From Gilliamella apis (GTDB lineage: Bacteria > Pseudomonadota > Gammaproteobacteria > Enterobacterales > Orbaceae): DNA of 64,000 bases. The notes below the pieces were generated by a model, which searched no databases, had not been told where the DNA came from, and saw only the letters and a list, made by a program, of their open reading frames with translations. The stretch covers positions 1,922,001 through 1,986,000 of the forward strand of contig NZ_CP132381.1 in the NCBI RefSeq assembly GCF_030758615.1, written 5' to 3'. Of the stretch, positions 41,450 to 53,029 are shown in pieces (position 1 is the first letter of the stretch; every line of letters begins with the position of its first letter). The position numbers and the translations under genes are program-made.

Positions 41450-42874
41450 TTATTTTTTAACTGCTTTTGCATTCGGCAAATCAGTTACTGATCCTTCATA
41501 AATCTCAGACGCTAAGCCTATTGATTCATGTAACGTTGGGTGAGCATGAATGGTCAATGCAATATCTTCAGCATCGCAACCCATTTCAACTGCCAATGTA
41601 ATTTCCCCAAGTAATTCGCCACCATTTGCCCCTACGACAGCACCACCAAGAAGACGATTGTCAGCTTTATTAAAGATTAATTTAGTCATCCCTTCTGAAC
41701 AATCAGAAGCAATCGCACGACCTGATGCAGCCCATGGGAATATAGCAACCTCATAATCTAAACCTTTTGCTTTAGCTTCTTTTTCAGTTAAGCCAACCCA
41801 AGCAACTTCAGGTTCAGTATAAGCAATTGATGGTATAGTTTTTGGATCAAAATAATGTTTTTTACCCGCAATAACTTCTGCTGCCACATGACCTTCATGA
41901 ACACCTTTATGCGCAAGCATCGGTTGACCAACAATATCGCCAATAGCATAAATATGAGGCACATTCGTTCTCATCTGTTTATCTACTTCGATAAAACCAC
42001 GATCAGTCACATTTACACCTGCTTTTTCAGCGTTGATTAGTTTACCATTTGGAGTACGGCCTATTGCAACTAATACCGCATCATAAGTATGAGTTTCAAT
42101 GGTTCCATCTTTTTTCTCCATGGTGACATAAATTGCATCATGTTTAGCTTCAACAGTACTTACTTTAGTTTCTAATCTCAAAGTAAATTTCTTTTGAATT
42201 TGTTTAGTAAAGATTTTTACCACATCTTTATCAGCAGCTGGAATAACCTGATCAAGCATTTCAACCACATCTACTTCTGAGCCTAATGCATGATAAACAG
42301 TCCCCATTTCTAAACCGATAATACCACCACCCATTAAAAGTAGTTTTTTAGGAATAGTAGTTAATGCTAATGCATCTGTCGAATCCCAAATACGAGGATC
42401 TTCATGTGGAATAAATGGTAAAGTTATTGGTCTTGAACCCGCGGCAATGATGGCATTATCAAAAGTAATTTTAGTTATACCTTTGGATGAAGTAACATCC
42501 ATAGTATGACTGCCAGTGAATTGTGCTTCACCTTGAATAACATTGACTTTACGCATTTTAGCCATACCAGCAAGCCCATTAGTTAGTTGGTTTATAACTT
42601 TTTCTTTCCAACCACGAACTTTATCTAATTCAAGTTTAGGCGTACCAAAATGAATACCATGTTCAGTCAATGATTTTGCTTCATCCATTACTTTGGCAAC
42701 ATGGAGTAATGCTTTAGATGGTATACAACCAACATTTAAACAAACACCACCTAAAGTTGAATAACGTTCTACTAAGGTAACATCTAATCCAAAATCGGCA
42801 GCTCGGAAGGCAGCGGAATAACCCGCTGGACCAGCTCCTAAGACAACAACTTGTGTTTTAACTTCTTGACTCAT
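41450..42874 (-). CDS. lpdA: Dihydrolipoamide dehydrogenase (E3)
   Basis: A 474-residue FAD enzyme that reoxidises the lipoyl groups of the pyruvate and 2-oxoglutarate dehydrogenase complexes. The FAD-binding motif is VVLGAGPAGYSAA, the redox cysteines are in GGVCLNVGCIPSKALL, and the catalytic histidine-glutamate pair is in AHPTLHES. It follows aceF by 15 bases. Length matches E. coli Lpd (474). Confidence 0.97.
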   Translation of the reverse strand: MSQEVKTQVVVLGAGPAGYSAAFRAADFGLDVTLVERYSTLGGVCLNVGCIPSKALLHVAKVMDEAKSLTEHGIHFGTPKLELDKVRGWKEKVINQLTNGLAGMAKMRKVNVIQGEAQFTGSHTMDVTSSKGITKITFDNAIIAAGSRPITLPFIPHEDPRIWDSTDALALTTIPKKLLLMGGGIIGLEMGTVYHALGSEVDVVEMLDQVIPAADKDVVKIFTKQIQKKFTLRLETKVSTVEAKHDAIYVTMEKKDGTIETHTYDAVLVAIGRTPNGKLINAEKAGVNVTDRGFIEVDKQMRTNVPHIYAIGDIVGQPMLAHKGVHEGHVAAEVIAGKKHYFDPKTIPSIAYTEPEVAWVGLTEKEAKAKGLDYEVAIFPWAASGRAIASDCSEGMTKLIFNKADNRLLGGAVVGANGGELLGEITLAVEMGCDAEDIALTIHAHPTLHESIGLASEIYEGSVTDLPNAKAVKK

Positions 42875-42889
42875 AATTAATTTCCCCCA

Positions 42890-44479
42890 CTACATCACTA
42901 ATCGACGTAAGTCGGATAAAACATTAACAATATGGCTTAAGAAGCGTGCACCATCAGCCCCATCAATTACTCGGTGATCGAATGATAATGATAAAGGTAA
43001 CATTAGGCGTGGTGTAAATTCTTTACCATTCCAAACTGGTTTCATACTTGAACGAGATACACCTAAAATACCTACTTCAGGTGCATTTACAATTGGTGTA
43101 AATGAAGTCGTTCCGATACCACCTAGACTAGAAATGGTGAAACAACCACCTTGCATATCACTACCGGTAAGTTTGCCATCGCGAGCTTTTTTGGAAATTT
43201 CTGCAAGTTCACGAGAAAGTTCAATAATGCCTTTTTTATTCACATCTTTAAATACCGGCACAACTAAACCATTAGGTGTATCAACGGCTACACCGATATT
43301 AATGTATTTTTTGATGATAAGAGTTTGTGCATCTTCAGACAATGAACTATTAAAACGAGGATAAGCTGTTAAAGCGCTGGCTACTGCTTTCATAATAAAC
43401 ACTAGTGGCGTAATTTTCAGATCCAGTTTTTTCTTTTCAGCTTCGGCATTTTGTTGTTTACGGAAAGCTTCTAATTCAGTGATATCTGTTTCATCAAACT
43501 CAGTAACATGTGGAATCATTACCCAATTACGATGTAAGTTTGCACCAGATACTTTTTGAATTTTAGTTAATGGTAATGATTCAACTTCACCAAATTTACT
43601 AAAATCAACTTTAGGCCACGGTAATAAACCAGGTAATGCACCACCGGTACCACCATTTTCTATCTGTTTTACAGCATTTTTTACGTAAGCTTGAATATCT
43701 TCACGTAAAATGCGATGTTTAGGGCCAGTAGGTTGTACCTTAGCAAGGTTAACACCAAACTCACGAGCTAAACGACGAACAGAAGGAGTTGCATGTGCAT
43801 AAGCATCATTCTCTACAAATTCATTGGTATTTGCAGATGCGGCTGGCGCAGCAGAATTATTGTTAGTATTCGCAACTGGAGTTGCAATAGCTGGTTTTTC
43901 TGCTGCCACAGGTGCAACATCAGTTTTTACTGGTGCACTGCTAGCAACTGTCTCAAATTCCATAATTTTTGAGCCAGTTTTAACTTTATCACCAATTTTT
44001 ACTGAAATGCTTTTCACAACACCAGCAATAGTAGCAGGCACTTCCATTGAGGCTTTATCGCCTTCTACTGTTATAAGTGAATCATCAACGGAAACTGAAT
44101 CACCAACTTTAACTAAAATTTCAGTGACCTCAACTTCATCACCACCAATGTCAGGTACATTAACATCAACCACTTGGCTGGCACTTGGGGCTGATGGTGC
44201 AGCAACTGGTGCGGCCGTTTGTTGTTTATCTGCTGCAGCCTCTGTTCCGCTGTCATCAAATTCCATAATACTTACACCAGTGGTAACTTTATCGCCGATT
44301 TTAACAATGATTGATTTTACAATTCCTGCTTGTGGAGCAGGAATTTCCATTGATGCTTTATCGCCCTCAACCGTTAATAACGATTGATCAGCTTCAACTT
44401 TGTCGCCAACTTTAACTAAAATCTCTGTTACTTCAACTTCATCACTTCCGATATCGGGTAATTTTATTTCAATAGTCAT
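42890..44479 (-). CDS. aceF: Pyruvate dehydrogenase E2, dihydrolipoyl acetyltransferase
   Basis: A 529-residue core of the pyruvate dehydrogenase complex. Two lipoyl domains (each with [11 protein letters not shown] or [11 protein letters not shown], the lysine carrying lipoate) are joined by alanine/proline-rich linkers to a peripheral-subunit-binding domain ([16 protein letters not shown]) and a catalytic domain with [14 protein letters not shown]. coli has three lipoyl domains; this protein has two, as in several other gammaproteobacteria. Middle gene of aceE-aceF-lpdA. Confidence 0.96.
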   Translation of the reverse strand: MTIEIKLPDIGSDEVEVTEILVKVGDKVEADQSLLTVEGDKASMEIPAPQAGIVKSIIVKIGDKVTTGVSIMEFDDSGTEAAADKQQTAAPVAAPSAPSASQVVDVNVPDIGGDEVEVTEILVKVGDSVSVDDSLITVEGDKASMEVPATIAGVVKSISVKIGDKVKTGSKIMEFETVASSAPVKTDVAPVAAEKPAIATPVANTNNNSAAPAASANTNEFVENDAYAHATPSVRRLAREFGVNLAKVQPTGPKHRILREDIQAYVKNAVKQIENGGTGGALPGLLPWPKVDFSKFGEVESLPLTKIQKVSGANLHRNWVMIPHVTEFDETDITELEAFRKQQNAEAEKKKLDLKITPLVFIMKAVASALTAYPRFNSSLSEDAQTLIIKKYINIGVAVDTPNGLVVPVFKDVNKKGIIELSRELAEISKKARDGKLTGSDMQGGCFTISSLGGIGTTSFTPIVNAPEVGILGVSRSSMKPVWNGKEFTPRLMLPLSLSFDHRVIDGADGARFLSHIVNVLSDLRRLVM

Positions 44480-44492
44480 TATTTTTTACCTC

Positions 44493-47159
44493 TTATGCAT
44501 TACGTGGATTGAGCTTATCAGCATTGATGTCGAACTTTTTAATCGCGTCTTCAACAACACTTGTTTGAATATCACCACGTTTAGCTAGTTCTCCTAATGC
44601 TGCAATCACAACATAAGATGCATCGACTTCAAAATGATGACGTAAATTTTCTCGACTGTCACTGCGACCGAATCCATCAGTACCTAATACTCTGTAGCTT
44701 TCTGCCGGTACAAATCCACGAATTTGTTCTGCATAAATTTTCATATAATCAGTTGAAACAACTGCTGGATTATTATTCATTATTTGAGCAACATAAGGAA
44801 CTTTCTCTGGTTCACTCGGATGTAACATATTGTAACGTTCACAATCTTGACCATCTCTAGCTAATTCGGTGAACGAAGTTACACTATACACTTCTGAGCT
44901 AATACCGTAATTTTTAGCTAGGATATCTGCAGCTTCACGAACATGGCGTAATATTGAACCAGAGCCTAATAATTGAACAGTAGGTTTACCTTGTTGTCCT
45001 TCAACAGTATCTAATTTATAAATACCACGACGGATACCCTCTTCAGCCCCTTCTGGCATTGCAGGTTGAGCATAGTTTTCATTAAGTGTAGTAATATAAT
45101 AGTAAACATTTTCTTGTTCACCATACATGCGACGTAAACCATCTTGCATAATAACAGCAACTTCATATGCATAAGCTGGATCATAAGATACACAGTTAGG
45201 GATAGTTAACGCTTGAATATGACTATGACCATCTTGATGTTGTAATCCTTCACCATTTAATGTAGTACGACCAGAAGTACCACCGATCATAAAGCCGCGA
45301 GCTTGTTGATCGCCTGCCGCCCACATTAAATCACCAATACGTTGGAAACCAAACATAGAATAATAAATGTAGAAAGGAATCATTGGTAAATCATTAGTAC
45401 TATAAGAAGTTGCAGCTGCTAACCACGATGCTGTTGCACCACATTCATTAATACCTTCTTGCAAGATTTGGCCTTTTTCATCTTCACGATAGTAAGCAAC
45501 TTGTTCTTTATCTTGCGGAGTATATTGTTGACCATGTGGATTATAAATTCCTATCTGACGGAATAAGCCTTCCATCCCAAAGGTACGAGCTTCGTCAGCA
45601 AGAATCGGCACTAAACGAGGCGCTAATTCTTTATCTTTTAACATAATGTTAAGTGCACGTACAAAAGCAATTGTGGTTGAAATTTCTTTCGATTGCGCTT
45701 CAAGTAATGGTGCGAATTCAGTTAAAGAAGGAATTGATACAGTTCCTGAGAATTTAGTCAATCTTGACGGCACATAACCATGTAAGGCTTGACGACGTTC
45801 ATGAATATATTTGTATTCAGGAGTATGTTCTTCAAATTTAATGTAAGGTAATTTTTCTAGTGCATCATCTGTAACTGGGATATTGAAGAAATCACGAACA
45901 TGACGAACACCGTCCATATTCATTTTTTTCACTTGGTGTGCAATATTCTTAGCTTCTGCTGCTGCACCCATACCATAACCTTTAATAGTATGTGCTAAAA
46001 TCACTGTTGGGCGATCTTTGGTTTCTTTTGCTCTAGCAAATGCAGCAAACATTTTTTCAGGATCTTGACCACCACGATTAAGTCTGAAAATTTCTTCATC
46101 AGACATATCTTTTACTAATTCTGCAGTTTCAGGATATTTACCAAAGAAATGCTCACGAACATAAGCACCATCTTTAGATTTAAAGGTTTGGTAATCCCCA
46201 TCAAGCGTTTCATTCATTAAGCGAATTAATTTTCCTGATTTATCTTTTTGTAATAATTTATCCCAGCGATCACCCCAAAGCACTTTAATTACATTCCAGC
46301 CAGCTCCAGCAAATACGCCTTCTAATTCATTAACAATTTTGCCATTACCGGTAACTGGCCCATCTAAGCGTTGTAAATTACAATTAATTACAAATACTAA
46401 GTTATCCAATTTTTCACGTGTAGCAATTGTGATTGCACCTTTTGATTCTGGCTCATCCATCTCGCCATCACCTAAAAATGCATAAACTGTTTGTTCAGTA
46501 GTATCTTTCAATCCACGATGATTCAGATATTTTAAAAAGCGAGCTTGGTAAATAGCGCTAATTGGACCTAATCCCATTGAAACAGTTGGGAATTGCCAAA
46601 ACTCAGGCATTAATTTTGGATGAGGATAAGATGATAATCCTTTTCCATGTACTTCTTGACGGAAATTATCTAATTGTTCCTCGGTTAGTCGTCCTTCAAT
46701 AAATGCGCGAGAATAAACACCTGGAGAGATATGACCTTGGAAATAAATTAAGTCACCACCATCTTTTTCATTACGAGCACGGAAAAAATGGTTAAAACAG
46801 ACTTCATAAAATGTCGCTGCAGATTGGAATGATGCCATGTGACCACCCAGTTCTAAATCTTTTTTAGAAGCGCGAAGAACCATCATCATTGCATTCCAGC
46901 GAACAATAGAACGAATACGTCTTTCAATTTCCCAATCACCTGGATAGGCAGGTTGTTCATCGACAGGAATAGTATTAATATAGTTACTAGTTGATGAACC
47001 AAATAGTAAAGGAACTCCGCCATCTCTGGCTTTATTTACAATTTGTTCAATAATATATTGCGCTCGTTCTACGCCTTCTTCACGAATAATTGACTCTAAA
47101 CTTTTAAGCCAATCTTGCGTTTCTACTGGATCAATATCATTCACTTGCATGTCCGACAT
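44493..47159 (-). CDS. aceE: Pyruvate dehydrogenase E1 component
   Basis: An 888-residue thiamine-diphosphate enzyme that decarboxylates pyruvate and acetylates the lipoyl arms of E2. The TPP-binding motif GDGEMDEPES...NCNLQRLDGPVTGN is present in two parts near residues 230-265, and length equals the E. coli protein (887). First gene of the operon. No pdhR gene is adjacent; two FNR-like boxes lie 210-240 bases upstream. The enzyme depends on TPP, imported by the thiBPQ operon. Confidence 0.97.
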   Translation of the reverse strand: MSDMQVNDIDPVETQDWLKSLESIIREEGVERAQYIIEQIVNKARDGGVPLLFGSSTSNYINTIPVDEQPAYPGDWEIERRIRSIVRWNAMMMVLRASKKDLELGGHMASFQSAATFYEVCFNHFFRARNEKDGGDLIYFQGHISPGVYSRAFIEGRLTEEQLDNFRQEVHGKGLSSYPHPKLMPEFWQFPTVSMGLGPISAIYQARFLKYLNHRGLKDTTEQTVYAFLGDGEMDEPESKGAITIATREKLDNLVFVINCNLQRLDGPVTGNGKIVNELEGVFAGAGWNVIKVLWGDRWDKLLQKDKSGKLIRLMNETLDGDYQTFKSKDGAYVREHFFGKYPETAELVKDMSDEEIFRLNRGGQDPEKMFAAFARAKETKDRPTVILAHTIKGYGMGAAAEAKNIAHQVKKMNMDGVRHVRDFFNIPVTDDALEKLPYIKFEEHTPEYKYIHERRQALHGYVPSRLTKFSGTVSIPSLTEFAPLLEAQSKEISTTIAFVRALNIMLKDKELAPRLVPILADEARTFGMEGLFRQIGIYNPHGQQYTPQDKEQVAYYREDEKGQILQEGINECGATASWLAAATSYSTNDLPMIPFYIYYSMFGFQRIGDLMWAAGDQQARGFMIGGTSGRTTLNGEGLQHQDGHSHIQALTIPNCVSYDPAYAYEVAVIMQDGLRRMYGEQENVYYYITTLNENYAQPAMPEGAEEGIRRGIYKLDTVEGQQGKPTVQLLGSGSILRHVREAADILAKNYGISSEVYSVTSFTELARDGQDCERYNMLHPSEPEKVPYVAQIMNNNPAVVSTDYMKIYAEQIRGFVPAESYRVLGTDGFGRSDSRENLRHHFEVDASYVVIAALGELAKRGDIQTSVVEDAIKKFDINADKLNPRNA

Positions 47160-47367
47160 ATAAAAACCTCTTTTTTGTTTTAAAAAATGCAGTTTTTGCT
47201 ATCCTTAGCTATAACAGACGCCATAACTAACTCAATAAGCTCCAACTTTGCATTACGGATGCTTTATTGCTATAAGTCTGCCATCTTCCTAAAAAAAGTA
47301 AAGTAAACTGACGGTTATAAAAGAATGTTAATTCCTATTAAATTAATCAACTATTTCAATTATTAAT

Positions 47368-47401
47368 TTGATAAAAATGATAATTATTTGATAAAAATCA
47401 A
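47368..47401. promoter_or_regulatory. Two FNR-like boxes between aceE and lipB
   Basis: TTGATAAAAATCAA at 47388-47401 is an exact match to the FNR consensus TTGAT-N4-ATCAA, and TTGATAAAAATGAT at 47368-47381 is a near match. They lie in the divergent region between aceE (start 47159) and lipB (start 47536). The remaining bases of 47160-47535 show no gene. Confidence 0.65.
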
Positions 47402-47535
47402 ATTTAATTTGTGGGTATAGTAAGAATCTTGTGTTATGAGTTATACATTGAATGAGTGATGGTTGTCAAGTTATAGCAAAATCTGCTATATAGATGTAAA
47501 TTTATTGATAAATTACAACTTAACCAGTGTTGGAT

Positions 47536-48156
47536 ATGCCAAATAAAGACGTTGTTATTAAACAATTAGGTATGTTGCCTTATCTAAAAACTTATCAAGC
47601 TATGCACGATTTTACTAAACTGCGTGATGCGCAAACCTTAGATGAAATCTGGCTTGTTGAGCATTTACCGGTTTTCACTCAAGGTAAAGTAGGTAAACCT
47701 GAACATTTACTGACCACTACTGACATTCAAGTGGTGCAAACTGATCGTGGCGGTCAAATTACCTATCATGGCCCTGGCCAACAAATTATGTATATTTTGT
47801 TTGATTTAAAAAGACGTAAAATAGGTATACGAGATGTGGTTAGTTATTTAGAAAATAGTGTTATTCAAACTTTACAGCACTATGACATTACCGCTTATTC
47901 AAAATCGGATGCACCTGGCGTCTATATCAATCAACAAAAAATCTGCTCACTAGGATTACATATTAAGCATGGTTGTACATTACATGGTTTAGCACTTAAT
48001 ATTGATATGGATTTAACACCGTTTAATTATATTAATCCGTGTGGCTATGCAGGTTTAAAAATGACTCACATGAAGCATTATATTGCACAAATTGATCGTC
48101 AAGAGATTAACCAGTTATTAACTGATAATTTTATTAATCAGTTACCAAACAACTAA
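47536..48156 (+). CDS. lipB: Octanoyl-ACP:protein octanoyltransferase
   Basis: A 206-residue enzyme that moves octanoate from acyl carrier protein onto lipoyl-domain lysines. Family motifs are [12 protein letters not shown] and the catalytic-cysteine block [11 protein letters not shown]. The ATG at 47536 is preferred over a GTG nine bases earlier. It is followed after 10 bases by lipA, and divergent from the pyruvate dehydrogenase operon whose E2 it modifies. Confidence 0.95.
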   Translation: MPNKDVVIKQLGMLPYLKTYQAMHDFTKLRDAQTLDEIWLVEHLPVFTQGKVGKPEHLLTTTDIQVVQTDRGGQITYHGPGQQIMYILFDLKRRKIGIRDVVSYLENSVIQTLQHYDITAYSKSDAPGVYINQQKICSLGLHIKHGCTLHGLALNIDMDLTPFNYINPCGYAGLKMTHMKHYIAQIDRQEINQLLTDNFINQLPNN

Positions 48157-48166
48157 GATATTAAAT

Positions 48167-49126
48167 ATGCAAAATACTGAAAATCAAATCCGCAGTTCCA
48201 AATATCGTGACGCTGATAAAACGCGTCTCATTCCAACCATTACAGTTGAGGATATCGCTCCATTAAAAAAACCTGATTGGATGAGAATTAAATTATCTGC
48301 TCATAACGATAATATTGCCCATATTAAAAACACTATGCGTAAGCATGGATTACATTCTGTGTGTGAAGAAGCATCTTGCCCAAATTTGGCTGAATGCTTT
48401 AATCACGGTACAGCAACTTTTATGATATTAGGCGATATTTGTACTCGCCGTTGTCCTTTCTGTGATGTTGCACATGGCCGTCCATTACCACCTGATCGTG
48501 AAGAACCGAGCAAACTAGCCTTAACTATTCAAGAGATGAAATTACGTTATGTAGTCATCACATCTGTTGACCGAGACGATTTAAAAGATGGAGGAGCTAG
48601 CCATTTTGCAGCTTGTACTCAAGAAATTCGCGCATTAAGCCCGAATATCAAAGTTGAAACATTAACACCTGATTTCCGAGGTTGTATTGATGAAGCAGTA
48701 GAGGTTTTAAGCGAAAATCCACCAGATGTGTTTAACCATAATTTAGAAAACATTCCTCGCTTATACAAAAAAATTCGCCCCGGTGCTAATTATGAGGGAT
48801 CATTAAAATTACTTGCTTCTTTTAAAGAAAAACATCCAAAAATTCCGACTAAATCAGGTTTAATGGTTGGATTAGGTGAAACAAATGAAGAACTCATTCA
48901 AGTATTAAAAGATTTACGCAGTAATGGCGTAACTATGTTAACTTTAGGTCAGTATCTACAACCAAGTAAATATCATTTACCAGTTGAACGTTATGTATCA
49001 CCTCAAGAATTTGAAGAATTAAAACAGACTGCTTTAGCAATGGGATTCACCCACGCTGCTTGTGGGCCGTTTGTCCGTTCTTCTTATCATGCCGATTTAC
49101 AAGCAATGGGAAAAGAGGTGAAATAA
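48167..49126 (+). CDS. lipA: Lipoyl synthase (radical SAM)
   Basis: A 319-residue radical-SAM enzyme that inserts two sulfurs into protein-bound octanoate. The auxiliary cluster cysteines are in [12 protein letters not shown] and the radical-SAM cluster in CTRRCPFCD. The closing RSSYHAD serine region is present. Same operon as lipB. Confidence 0.97.
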   Translation: MQNTENQIRSSKYRDADKTRLIPTITVEDIAPLKKPDWMRIKLSAHNDNIAHIKNTMRKHGLHSVCEEASCPNLAECFNHGTATFMILGDICTRRCPFCDVAHGRPLPPDREEPSKLALTIQEMKLRYVVITSVDRDDLKDGGASHFAACTQEIRALSPNIKVETLTPDFRGCIDEAVEVLSENPPDVFNHNLENIPRLYKKIRPGANYEGSLKLLASFKEKHPKIPTKSGLMVGLGETNEELIQVLKDLRSNGVTMLTLGQYLQPSKYHLPVERYVSPQEFEELKQTALAMGFTHAACGPFVRSSYHADLQAMGKEVK

Positions 49127-49136
49127 ATATCACCTC
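49115..49136. terminator. Hairpin between lipA and yejM
   Basis: GAGGTGA and TCACCTC pair over 7 bp across the lipA stop codon, between convergent genes. Confidence 0.6.
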
Positions 49137-49151
49137 CTATTAATTTAGTAT

Positions 49152-50924
49152 TTAATTATCGACAACAATAAAACGGCGATTTTCAGTAACAATTTGTAAG
49201 AAGATTGGTAAGCTAATTTTTTCGTCTTTCAATTGCTTACCATTTAAATCATAAATTTTAGACCGTCCATATGCATCAATTACCACTGTTTTATAATCAT
49301 AAAGCGCAGCAATTTGATTTTCACTGCCTGCTAAAATCCATTCCCGAGTAGACTCATTAAATAAATTTCGCCCCTGACTGTACTGCTGCGCTGGGGTGGT
49401 AACTTTAAATGCATCTTGCATTAATGTTCTTAAGATATCGGTTTGTGAGGTAATAGTACTAATTTGTTTTATTTCCCTTCCTGGCCATGAAATAATCAAT
49501 GGTACTTTTAATACCTCACGATTAAAGCTATTTTCAGTATTACGTTGTACTAATTTTTTGGCTTCATCTATTTTTAGATCATTTGAACCAGTAATGATTA
49601 TTATCGTGTTCTCATATGCATTAGATAATTTTAAATAAGCAATCAAAGATTCTAAATATTGATCGAGTTTTTTAGCTTCTGCTTCTAATTCAACCATTGG
49701 TATTTTTTTATTTTTAGTCGCAAAAGAATATTGAATGACAGAAAATAAAGGCGCATGATTCTCAAGTTTATTTTGTTCGTCATGCCATGCCATCCAATAA
49801 TCAGTGGTAAGTTTATTAGTTTGTTTTTTACCATTAGGAATTGAGAAATTAGACAATAACGCATAACGGTAAAGTGGTTCAGAAAAACCGTCAGCAGAGA
49901 ATAAACCGATGTTATAATGCTGTTTTGTTACTGTATCGAATAAAACCGATGTCTTATGACCGGCAAGGATACTATTATAGTAATTAGGATCTAATCCATA
50001 AAATAGTGAGAAATTATTTAAATAAGCCTGACTACTAGTAGCATAATGATTAGTAAAATTAGTATTCTGATTAGCAAATTCCTTAAGCCAAGGCATATTG
50101 TTCGCCAATAATTGATTATTCCAACCATCAATGTTGATTATTAAAACATTTTTCTTATTTTGTTGTTCATCAAAACTAATTCGAGCGAGTGGATATTCAA
50201 TAGCAATTGCAAATGGATTACCTTCCTGAATAGTTCTATTTCGGTAATCATTTTCGGCAATAAATCCATAACGCTCCAGAAAGTGGCGAGCAGTTAATGG
50301 ATAAGAGAGCGGTAAACTTGAACGTTGCATAGTAATTGGGCGATAAAAATTAGCATCGGCCCAAATATGAATTAAATGCGATGAAACAAAACAAAGAATA
50401 AAACCAATAACTACTGGTCTAGCATAACGTTTCCGTTTACTTAAGCTACGTAGCTTTTTCCAACTCCATATGGCAAATAATATCTCAATTAAAAGAATAA
50501 AAGGAATAAGAATAAAAGCACTATTTAAAAAAGACGTTTTGTCCGAAGTAAATAATTGCCATATAGATAGATTAAGGTGCATTCTGAAATGAGAAAACAC
50601 TTCAATATCAATCAGAAGTAAACTAATACCTATTGTGGCGATCACAGTAGCAATAATTCGTTGCCAACGCGAAGAGTGAATAAAAAAACTTAATGGAAAC
50701 AACAAAATCAAATAGGCTATAAAGGTGAGAAAACTAAAATGACCTATAGCACTAATGATTGCATAAAAACGCCCCATAAAAGTTCGAGGCCAATCAGCAA
50801 TTAACAAATATTGACTACCAAGTACAATAACAACAAAAATATTAAATAGGGTAAACCAATGCCCCCAACTGACTATCTGCGAGGTTTGATCATCTTTGAT
50901 ATGATTATTTTTGAGTTTGAGCAT
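49152..50924 (-). CDS. yejM: Inner-membrane regulator of LPS synthesis YejM/PbgA/LapC
   Basis: A 590-residue inner-membrane protein that senses LPS and restrains LapB-FtsH degradation of LpxC. Five hydrophobic segments lie in residues 20-195, with IVSWGHWFTLFNI and LIADWPRTFMGRFY near the start matching E. coli YejM. The C-terminal periplasmic domain has a sulfatase/hydrolase fold (NVLIINIDGWNNQLL; HYATSSQAYLNNFSLFYG) without an obvious complete catalytic centre, as in the family. Confidence 0.93.
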   Translation of the reverse strand: MLKLKNNHIKDDQTSQIVSWGHWFTLFNIFVVIVLGSQYLLIADWPRTFMGRFYAIISAIGHFSFLTFIAYLILLFPLSFFIHSSRWQRIIATVIATIGISLLLIDIEVFSHFRMHLNLSIWQLFTSDKTSFLNSAFILIPFILLIEILFAIWSWKKLRSLSKRKRYARPVVIGFILCFVSSHLIHIWADANFYRPITMQRSSLPLSYPLTARHFLERYGFIAENDYRNRTIQEGNPFAIAIEYPLARISFDEQQNKKNVLIINIDGWNNQLLANNMPWLKEFANQNTNFTNHYATSSQAYLNNFSLFYGLDPNYYNSILAGHKTSVLFDTVTKQHYNIGLFSADGFSEPLYRYALLSNFSIPNGKKQTNKLTTDYWMAWHDEQNKLENHAPLFSVIQYSFATKNKKIPMVELEAEAKKLDQYLESLIAYLKLSNAYENTIIIITGSNDLKIDEAKKLVQRNTENSFNREVLKVPLIISWPGREIKQISTITSQTDILRTLMQDAFKVTTPAQQYSQGRNLFNESTREWILAGSENQIAALYDYKTVVIDAYGRSKIYDLNGKQLKDEKISLPIFLQIVTENRRFIVVDN

Positions 50925-51114
50925 ATTTAATTGTTGTTAGTGGTAGTAATCAAGAAAAACTAAACTAAATTTACCCAACAGTTTAACTGATTTTTAAAAA
51001 TCTTTCTGTAATTTTTTTATTTGTTAGCACAAAGAGATTGGTTATTTGTTGGCGTTATAATCGATACTTGTTATAATTTAATTTAATAATATAGCTAATA
51101 GAAAAGACAATACT

Positions 51115-52891
51115 TTGGCAATCAAACAACTCAACTCTCAAGAAGTCCAACCTGATATAAATTACATTTTAAATAATAACGATATTAAAACAGATTTATT
51201 CAGTGATGGATTAACAAATGTACTATCATGGCAACCTCGCGTTGCCGCAGCCGTGTCACTATTGTGTAAAAATAATAATACACATTATCGCTCGCGTTTT
51301 ATGCTACTAAAAGCTTCTGAAAGCGAACTTTTTTTTGATCTCCTTAAACAATCGGTTAAAGCAAGTTTAACTTCTACAACGCTAGGTTATAGTTATTATT
51401 TTAGTGAAAATAAAATCACATTAACGCAAGCGAGAAGTAAACAAGATAATTTTGCTGTTCAAGATAATTGTTTAACAGCAACAGTAGTTGATATTGAAAA
51501 ACTTTTTGGTTGTGTACGCCAACCAGAAAACAGTCCAATTAAATTACAAGCGGGATTAGTTCACCAAGCTTAATGGTGGTGTTTTAATTTTAGGCTTACG
51601 TTCTCTGCTTGCTCAACCAATTGTTTGGACTAAATTAAAACAAATGGTTATGTCGCAAACCTTTGAATGGTTTTCAGCAGATGATTCGCACCCATTACCA
51701 TTATCGATTCCTGCCATGCCGTTAGATCTACGTATCATCTTAGTTGGTGATAGATTATCTTTAGCAGAATTACAGGAATTTGAACCTGAATTTTATTCAT
51801 CATCTATTTATGCTGAATTTGAAAGTGAATTAAAAATAACTGAATCTGCCCAAATCAATGATTGGATGAATTATTTACAATTTATTAGTCGCAAACTAGC
51901 ATTATCAACAATTGAAAAAACAGCTTTTGCTAAAATTTACAAGCATGCAACAAGATATACCGGTGATCAATATTACCTACCGCTCAGCATTGAGTGGATT
52001 CAATCACTATTACTAAATTCATCTTATTTTGTACAAAATGAGAATATTGATGAATTAGCAGTCAGCAAAGCTTTAGAACAGAAAGCATGGCGAGAAAATT
52101 ATTTAACCGAGCGATTCCATGATGAGTTCTTTACCAATCAAATCATGATTGATACTAAGTCGCAAGTGGTTGGCCAGATTAATGGATTATCGGTTATCGA
52201 GTACCCGGGCTATCCTAAAGCCATTGGCGAACCAACACGTTTAAGCTGTTTAGTTCATTTTGGTGACGGTGAATTGATTGATATTGAACGTAAAACCGAT
52301 CTTGCAGGTAATATTCATTCTAAAGGAATGATGATTATGCAAGCATTTGTTATGTCGGAGTTTGCAATTAATCATCAACTGCCATTTTCTACATCTTTGG
52401 TGTTTGAACAATCATATAGTGAGATTGATGGCGATAGCGCCTCGCTTGCAGGTCTTTGCGCCCTTATTAGTGCACTGTCTAATCAACCTATCGATCAACA
52501 ATTAGCTGTCACAGGTTCAGTTGATCAATTTGGTCATGTTCAATCAATTGGTGGCGTAAATGAAAAAATCGAAGGCTTTTTTGCTGTTTGTCAGCATCAA
52601 GGTTTAACTGGTCAACAGGGTGTAATCATTCCTGCTAGCAATCAACGTCATTTGAGTCTAAGTGATGAAGTTATTGATGCCATTAATAATAATAAATTTT
52701 CAATTTGGGCTGTCGAACATGTCGCAGATGCACTCTATTTATTAACCGGTATTCCTTTTAAAGATGAAAACAAAATTAGTCTTTATAAATTGATTCATGC
52801 GCGTATGCAATCAATGTTAGTTCAAGAGAGAAAACACGATAGTTGGTTTGGTCGCTGGAAAAAAATTGCAAAAAGTAACAATACACAATAA
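51115..52891 (+). pseudogene. lonH: LonH (YcbZ) Lon-like protease homologue, broken by one inserted base
   Basis: The first 152 residues (TTG start at 51115) match the YcbZ N-terminus and end at a TAA directly after LQAGLVHQA. Removing one T at 51570-51571 would continue NGGVLILGLRSLLAQP and so on to 52891, a protein of about 590 residues. The C-terminal part keeps the Lon catalytic serine (DGDSASLAG) and lysine (NEKIEGFF). It lies upstream of fabA, as in E. coli. Residues after the break could restart at an internal ATG (51644), giving a 415-residue protease-domain product. Confidence 0.88.
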
Positions 52892-53029
52892 ACTGAGACC
52901 AAAATTCCATTGATGGAATCAAAAGATAATAATGTAAAACTTTACAGCTTATAATAGTTATTTGTTTTATATTAAATATATGCTTTTATAAGCAATCAGG
53001 TAATGACAACAAAATAAAAGGTTTTTTTT

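Noticed and set aside
47160-47535. PdhR operator
   Set aside because: No AATTGGTNNNACCAATT-like sequence was found; only FNR-like boxes.
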